Shown here piece by piece: positions 7,378 through 10,265 of a stretch of DNA of 10,265 nt. The number at the start of each line of letters is the position of its first letter. The first letter of the stretch is position 1. Made by a program: the position numbers and the translations under genes. This DNA is from SAR86 cluster bacterium (GTDB lineage Bacteria; Pseudomonadota; Gammaproteobacteria; Pseudomonadales; Azotimanducaceae). The notes under the pieces were generated by a model. It was given only the letters and a program-made list of their open reading frames with translations. It made no database searches and was not told the origin of the DNA. Location: NCBI GenBank assembly GCA_013204195.1, contig JABMOJ010000558.1, positions 1 through 10,265 on the forward strand, read 5' to 3'.

Positions 7378-8019
7378 ATGTCAGTTGTGCAATGTAACGA
7401 GGACAAGAAGAAGCGGAAGAAACCGAGGCCAATAATGCAGAAGGCAAGCAGACTAGGCTTTTTATTAGGAGTGTTAATGATGATTGAGCAGGCAAGTGGT
7501 TTGGAAGTTCCTGCCCCCGAACTCGCAGAGATCAATAATTTTCGCCAGTATACGCCGGTGTTTGCCAGTGCCGGTCAGCCTACTCGAGAGCAATTACGCT
7601 CACTGTGGGCAGAGGATTTCGAGCGCATTGTCTATTTGGCCTTCTCAACGAACCCCAGTGCTATTACCGATGAAGACAAACTGGTGAAGGATTTGGGGAT
7701 GGGCTATCTGCATATTCCGGTAGACTTCAATGACCCGCAAGTGGACGAGTTCCAGGTGTTTGCTGATTATTTACAGCGCGCGCCAAACAAAAAAACCCTG
7801 CTACATTGTCAGGTCAATTTCAGAGCCACGGCTTTCAGCTTTCTCTATCGAGTGATCTACCAGGGTGTATCCGTTCAACAGGCCAAGGCCGATATGAATA
7901 CCGTTTGGCAACCCGACACAGTGTGGCGTGATTTCATTTTTGCGGTGCTGGCAGCGCATAAAATCGATCCAACCTGTGAGGGCTGCGATTGGACGCCCGC
8001 CAGCCTGAAAAAAGGCTGA
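7378..8019 (+). CDS. exported protein-tyrosine-phosphatase-like protein with a short C-x4-R loop
   Basis: 213 residues. A charged stretch (KKKRKKPRP) and a hydrophobic segment at about 26-40 suggest a signal peptide or anchor. The core has the dual-specificity-phosphatase-like plan: FRQYTPVFASAGQPTREQL (55-73), ERIVYLAF (82-89), YLHIPVDFNDP (110-120, candidate acid D116 or D119), and LLHCQVNFRATAFSFLYRV (141-159), the place of the phosphate loop. C144 and R149 are separated by four residues, not the five of the classical HC-x5-R loop; I recall relatives with the same HC-x-x-N-x-R-A spacing, so it is probably a family trait. ATG at 7378 follows AGGGGG at 7368-7373; ATG at 7435 would give a more standard signal peptide. 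The 78-base gap leaves membership in the operon open. The stop lies 16 bases from that of the converging gene. Confidence 0.7.
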   Translation: MSVVQCNEDKKKRKKPRPIMQKASRLGFLLGVLMMIEQASGLEVPAPELAEINNFRQYTPVFASAGQPTREQLRSLWAEDFERIVYLAFSTNPSAITDEDKLVKDLGMGYLHIPVDFNDPQVDEFQVFADYLQRAPNKKTLLHCQVNFRATAFSFLYRVIYQGVSVQQAKADMNTVWQPDTVWRDFIFAVLAAHKIDPTCEGCDWTPASLKKG

Positions 8020-8035
8020 TGCCAGGTCGCAGAAA

Positions 8036-8497
8036 CTATTTCCCGGTTTGCATTCGCTGCGTGTAGTCCCAGGCGGTGATGCGTTTGATGTCGATGCGAA
8101 GGGCGTATTCGTCTTTAACGCGGCTAAGCAGCCATTTCGCCAGAGTTGAGTCTGGTTCGATTTCGTAGCGTTGTAGCATGGTGGCCAGTATGTCGGCCGC
8201 ACGTTCACGCACGAGCGTCACTTCGCCCTGCCCCCTGACACCTTGGTAAGGGGGTTGATTGACGCCAATTTCAAATCCAACCTTATTGTTTTTCTGTAGC
8301 AGTTTGACGATATGCGAATTTTCATGGCTGGCGCACCACAAACTATTTTCCTGAAAGCAAAACCATAAGGAGCAGGCTAGGGGAAACCCAGCGTTGCCAT
8401 GGCAGGCCAGCCGCATCGGCACAGTGGTTTTTTCGAGGAACGCGGTCATTTGTGCTTGAGTCCATTGACTGGATTTCGCGATGGGTAATTGTGTCAT
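8036..8497 (-). CDS. pyridoxamine 5'-phosphate oxidase-like FMN split-barrel protein
   Basis: 153 residues from the ATG at 8497. The fold is suggested by TVPMRLAC (25-32), PLACSLWFCFQENSLWCASHENSHIVKLLQKNNKVGFEI (39-77) and PPYQGVRGQGEVTLV (82-96). This succession (short strand with R, S-L-W-F, L-W-C-A-S/T, L-x-x-N-x-x-V-x-F, G-V-R-G-x-G) is typical of small PPOX-family proteins that bind FMN, F420 or heme. RYEIEPDSTLAKWL and DYTQRM follow in the C-terminal part. The open frame extends upstream to 8605, but that part overlaps the end of the previous gene and has no family character. It is the third gene of the minus-strand cluster, 10 bases after the stop of the second; its own ribosome site is poor, so translation may be coupled. 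A redox role with the selenoprotein is inference. Confidence 0.78.
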   Translation of the reverse strand: MTQLPIAKSSQWTQAQMTAFLEKTTVPMRLACHGNAGFPLACSLWFCFQENSLWCASHENSHIVKLLQKNNKVGFEIGVNQPPYQGVRGQGEVTLVRERAADILATMLQRYEIEPDSTLAKWLLSRVKDEYALRIDIKRITAWDYTQRMQTGK

Positions 8498-8507
8498 GGA
8501 GAGTCGC

Positions 8508-9596
8508 TCAGTGTTGAGTGCTGCGTGCAGCAAGGCCGGGGATCTCACAAAACTGATCGGCATCAACCCTGACGCTGCTGGCACTATTACGATGGGCGCC
8601 AGCACACCAGGATGGCATGACCATCGAGTAGATGCCGCTGCCGCCTGCCATCAAGATCAATATATTCTCAGCGCTGTGAAAGCTATGGCGCATTGTATCG
8701 GGGCCCTTGCTACGGGCAAAGCCCGGTACCAAGCGTGCCATTTCCGCTGTTGAGTTAACGCACAATGCATACAGCTGAGCCGCGACTGCCTCGCGATCTA
8801 GTCCGGCATTGGCCAGTATCGAGGCGTGTTCGGGATTCAATATGACCGTCGCCGAGCCGTTGCCGAGAATGGCGTTATTGGTAGCCATATTGGTTAAGCC
8901 AAGGGCAAGTATCTGCAACAAGTGCAGGTGGTTGTCAGGATCATCAGCATCGCCACTGAATATCACCGAGTGCGGCGCTTCCGCCCCAATGACGGTGACC
9001 ACACTATCCTCAGGCTCGAAGCCAAGGCCAACATGCAATGGCGTGAAGGGGCTATTTTCTTCGTCTTCGGCAAGGCAATAGGTGAATTTTCCAGGGTGGC
9101 CCAGTAGCGCCATGTCCGATTCGCCAGGCTTGGCGCCACCGATGTTGATCATGCAGAGACGCAAGGCGCGGCCGATGCTGGCATTGGCCCGAAAGCCTGG
9201 GCCGAGGGCGCCAAAACCTGAATGGATCGGTCCGCAGTTGTGCCTGGCAGGACCATTGACGATGATTAAGGGCGCAGTACAGTGGGTGGTGGCCTGCATC
9301 TCGGTCAAATCAAACACTGGGTCTATCACGGCTTTGACGGCAGCGACAACCACTGGCATATAGTCAGGCAGGCAACCCGCCATGACGGCAGCCACGGCCA
9401 CCATTTCGATGGTTGCCACGCCGCCGGCAGGGCCCATGGTGCCGAGCACCATATCGGCGTCCATGCCTGAGGCTAAAGTCATTCGACTCACGCGTGTTTG
9501 AGTCGGTATGACCACCGGCAACCCATCAGTGCAACCGCGGCCGTGTAGCGTTTCTAACGCGGCCGCTTCGTCGGTCGCCTCAAGCATATTGGTCAT
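8508..9596 (-). CDS. conserved protein of unknown function, partner of the UGSC selenoprotein
   Basis: 362 residues, no signal peptide or clear membrane helix, so probably cytoplasmic. I recognise the sequence pattern but no function. Conserved-looking blocks are GCTDGLPVVIPT (21-32), LGTMGPAGGVATIEMVAVAAVMAGCLPDYMPVV (51-83), TTHCTAPLIIVNGPARHNCG (103-122), LGPGFRANASIGRALRLCMINIGGAKPGESD (131-161), GHPGKFTYCLAEDEENSPFTPL (166-187) and a C-terminal ILILMAGGSGIYSMVMPSW (312-330). Several Gly/Asn-rich turns and a late glycine loop could bind a nucleotide or cofactor, and C22, C74, C106, C121 and C174 sit in these blocks. Its ATG overlaps the selenoprotein stop (ATGA), with AAGGA about 9 bases upstream. 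That coupling makes it the probable direct partner of the UGSC protein, as electron acceptor or catalytic subunit; this is inference. Confidence 0.7.
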   Translation of the reverse strand: MTNMLEATDEAAALETLHGRGCTDGLPVVIPTQTRVSRMTLASGMDADMVLGTMGPAGGVATIEMVAVAAVMAGCLPDYMPVVVAAVKAVIDPVFDLTEMQATTHCTAPLIIVNGPARHNCGPIHSGFGALGPGFRANASIGRALRLCMINIGGAKPGESDMALLGHPGKFTYCLAEDEENSPFTPLHVGLGFEPEDSVVTVIGAEAPHSVIFSGDADDPDNHLHLLQILALGLTNMATNNAILGNGSATVILNPEHASILANAGLDREAVAAQLYALCVNSTAEMARLVPGFARSKGPDTMRHSFHSAENILILMAGGSGIYSMVMPSWCAGAHRNSASSVRVDADQFCEIPGLAARSTQH

Positions 9597-10171
9597 TGTG
9601 GGTTTTCCTTGGCCTTGTCAGCGGATTGTTCTGCAGGGTCTGGCTTGCCTCGTAGGGCGGCCATAATGACTGGCGCCATCTGCTCGGCGATATAGCGCAT
9701 GTTAGTGACACCTGTACCCGCCACTGGGTGGGGCAATTTGATCCGTGGGATGTTCGGCATGCCCAGGGAGCGTGCGACGAAATCGCCCTGTGGCCAGTAG
9801 TCTTGGGTCACCAGAGCGACAGCGGGAATCCCGAGTCTGGCTATTTCTATTCCGTCACGCACGGTGCCGGTGGTGCAGCTGCCTCAGTGTCCGTAGGCGG
9901 TGATGACTGCCTGACATTGGGTCTTGATGCTGGCCAAAATCTCTGGGCTGGCGGGAATGGACGCATTGCCCTTATTGTAATACTCGAAGGAGATGTCCGG
10001 CTCATGGGTCTGTAAGACAGCGGCAATGTGGTTGAGAAAATTCTCCGAATCTGGAAAGCCGTTGGCAAGCAGGCCAATGGTCAGTGCGTTGGCGGTGCTC
10101 GCAGGGATCGCCAGCGCATAGGGTGTGGTTTTGATGCTCGTGGCAGCGTGAGGGTCGTGATACTCGATCAT
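9593..10171 (-). CDS. UGSC-motif selenoprotein; in-frame TGA at 9884-9886 read as selenocysteine
   Basis: 192 residues if TGA codes for selenocysteine (Sec96). The frame is continuous from ATG 10171 to the TGA and on to a true TGA stop at 9593-9595. Around the first TGA it reads QAVITAYGH-U-GSCTTGTVRDG, then IEIARLGIPAVALVTQDYW, LGMPNIPRIKLPHPVAGTG and a charged C-terminus. This matches the UGSC family, which I recall as a (seleno)protein family first noted in marine metagenomes; Cys replaces Sec in some members. U-G-S-C is a U-x-x-C redox motif, and TIGLLANGFPDSENFL (31-46) followed by alternating strands and helices suggests an alpha/beta fold. Start ATG 10171 has GGAG 6 bases upstream; the TTG at 10192 is less likely. 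The stop overlaps the next gene. Function is unknown; a thiol/selenol oxidoreductase or reductase subunit is likely. Standard gene calling would break it into two fragments. Confidence 0.88.
9852..9864 (-). promoter_or_regulatory. candidate bacterial SECIS hairpin downstream of the Sec codon
   Basis: On the minus strand CCGT and ACGG pair around the loop GCGTG, which lies about 23 bases after the TGA. Bacterial SECIS elements are small hairpins shortly downstream of the UGA within the coding sequence, with a G- and U-bearing apical loop that SelB reads. Distance and loop are compatible, but the stem is short and I cannot compute folding. Confidence 0.35.
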
Positions 10172-10177
10172 TGAAGG

Positions 10178-10181
10178 CTCC
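10178..10181 (-). promoter_or_regulatory. ribosome binding site deciding the selenoprotein start
   Basis: GGAG on the minus strand stands 6 bases before ATG 10171. It supports this start over the in-frame TTG at 10192. Confidence 0.5.
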
Positions 10182-10214
10182 GATATTCGCAACGTTTGTG
10201 ACGTAATGATTGTT

Positions 10215-10247
10215 GTTATAGTAGCAGAAAGCCGATTCTATGCTACT
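10215..10247 (-). promoter_or_regulatory. candidate promoter element and inverted repeat upstream of the selenoprotein cluster
   Basis: On the plus strand AGTAGCA (10220-10226) and TGCTACT (10241-10247) are exact reverse complements separated by 14 bases, so arm centres are 21 bases (two helical turns) apart; GAA and TTC inside extend the symmetry. On the minus strand TATAAC (10220-10215) touches the inner arm and could be a -10 box about 45 bases before the start codon. No clear -35 box is seen. The repeat may be a regulator site. Confidence 0.35.
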
Positions 10248-10265
10248 CGACAAATAGCCTGTAAG

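Noticed and set aside
8001..8018. Hairpin CAGCCT-GAAAAA-AGGCTG between converging genes as a terminator
   Set aside because: The six-pair stem has no T-run on either strand, and it lies inside the coding end of the phosphatase-like gene.
8498..8605. N-terminal extension of the PPOX-like protein up to 8605
   Set aside because: It overlaps the last 98 bases of the upstream gene in another frame and shows no family character; the ATG at 8497 directly follows that gene's stop.
9536..9565. Direct repeat of CGCGGCCG
   Set aside because: The two copies lie within the coding region of the 362-residue protein and are explained by GC-rich codons; no further copies or symmetry were seen.
9884..9886. 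TGA as an ordinary stop giving two small genes (10171-9884 and 9862-9593), or a broken pseudogene
   Set aside because: The frame is preserved across the TGA, the U-G-S-C context matches a known Sec/Cys family, the downstream half keeps conserved-looking sequence, and its stop is coupled to the next gene. The GTG at 9862 has no sensible role as a separate start.

Overview
The window looks like a chromosomal stretch from a free-living, probably marine gammaproteobacterium. The basis is moderate GC, a short UbiC/DUF98-type chorismate lyase next to a MaoC-type hydratase, a Pseudomonas-type formylglycine sulfatase, and a selenoprotein of a family I associate with marine bacteria. This placement is inference; no rRNA or tRNA is present to anchor it. 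Coding density is high, no stretch over 300 bases lacks a gene, and I see no mobile element, CRISPR array or tRNA.

Layout, plus strand: the 3' end of a MaoC-like dehydratase (2-256); a chorismate-lyase-like protein (338-856); then a promoter region with a perfect 21-bp palindrome (938-958) that opens a tight gene string: GST-like protein (988-2040), membrane-anchored metallo-beta-lactamase-fold hydrolase (2105-3130), formylglycine-type sulfatase with signal peptide and C-terminal membrane anchor (about 3172-4962), TetR regulator (about 4962-5672), formylglycine-generating enzyme with both active-site cysteines (5669-6637), and a doubly anchored membrane protein (6634-7299). The last four genes overlap at stop and start codons. 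A signal-peptide-bearing tyrosine-phosphatase-like protein follows (7378-8019) and may or may not share the transcript. Apart from the GST and the regulator, every protein from 2105 to 8019 carries an export or membrane signal. The string therefore reads as an inner-membrane/periplasmic sulfate-ester (or related ester) processing module, with its own sulfatase-maturing enzyme and its own repressor. The palindrome is the natural candidate operator for that repressor.

Layout, minus strand (10171 down to 8036): three close or overlapping genes. The first is a selenoprotein whose reading frame crosses an in-frame TGA at 9884-9886. Read as selenocysteine (U), this gives the motif U-G-S-C; read as stop, it splits one gene into two meaningless halves. 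The frame continues to a stop that overlaps the start of a 362-residue conserved protein of unknown function. A 153-residue pyridoxamine-phosphate-oxidase-like (FMN split-barrel) protein ends the cluster. The arrangement suggests a redox system: a UxxC selenol/thiol protein, an unknown partner and a likely flavoprotein. This is the most interesting part of the window, and automatic gene calling would probably break it at the TGA.
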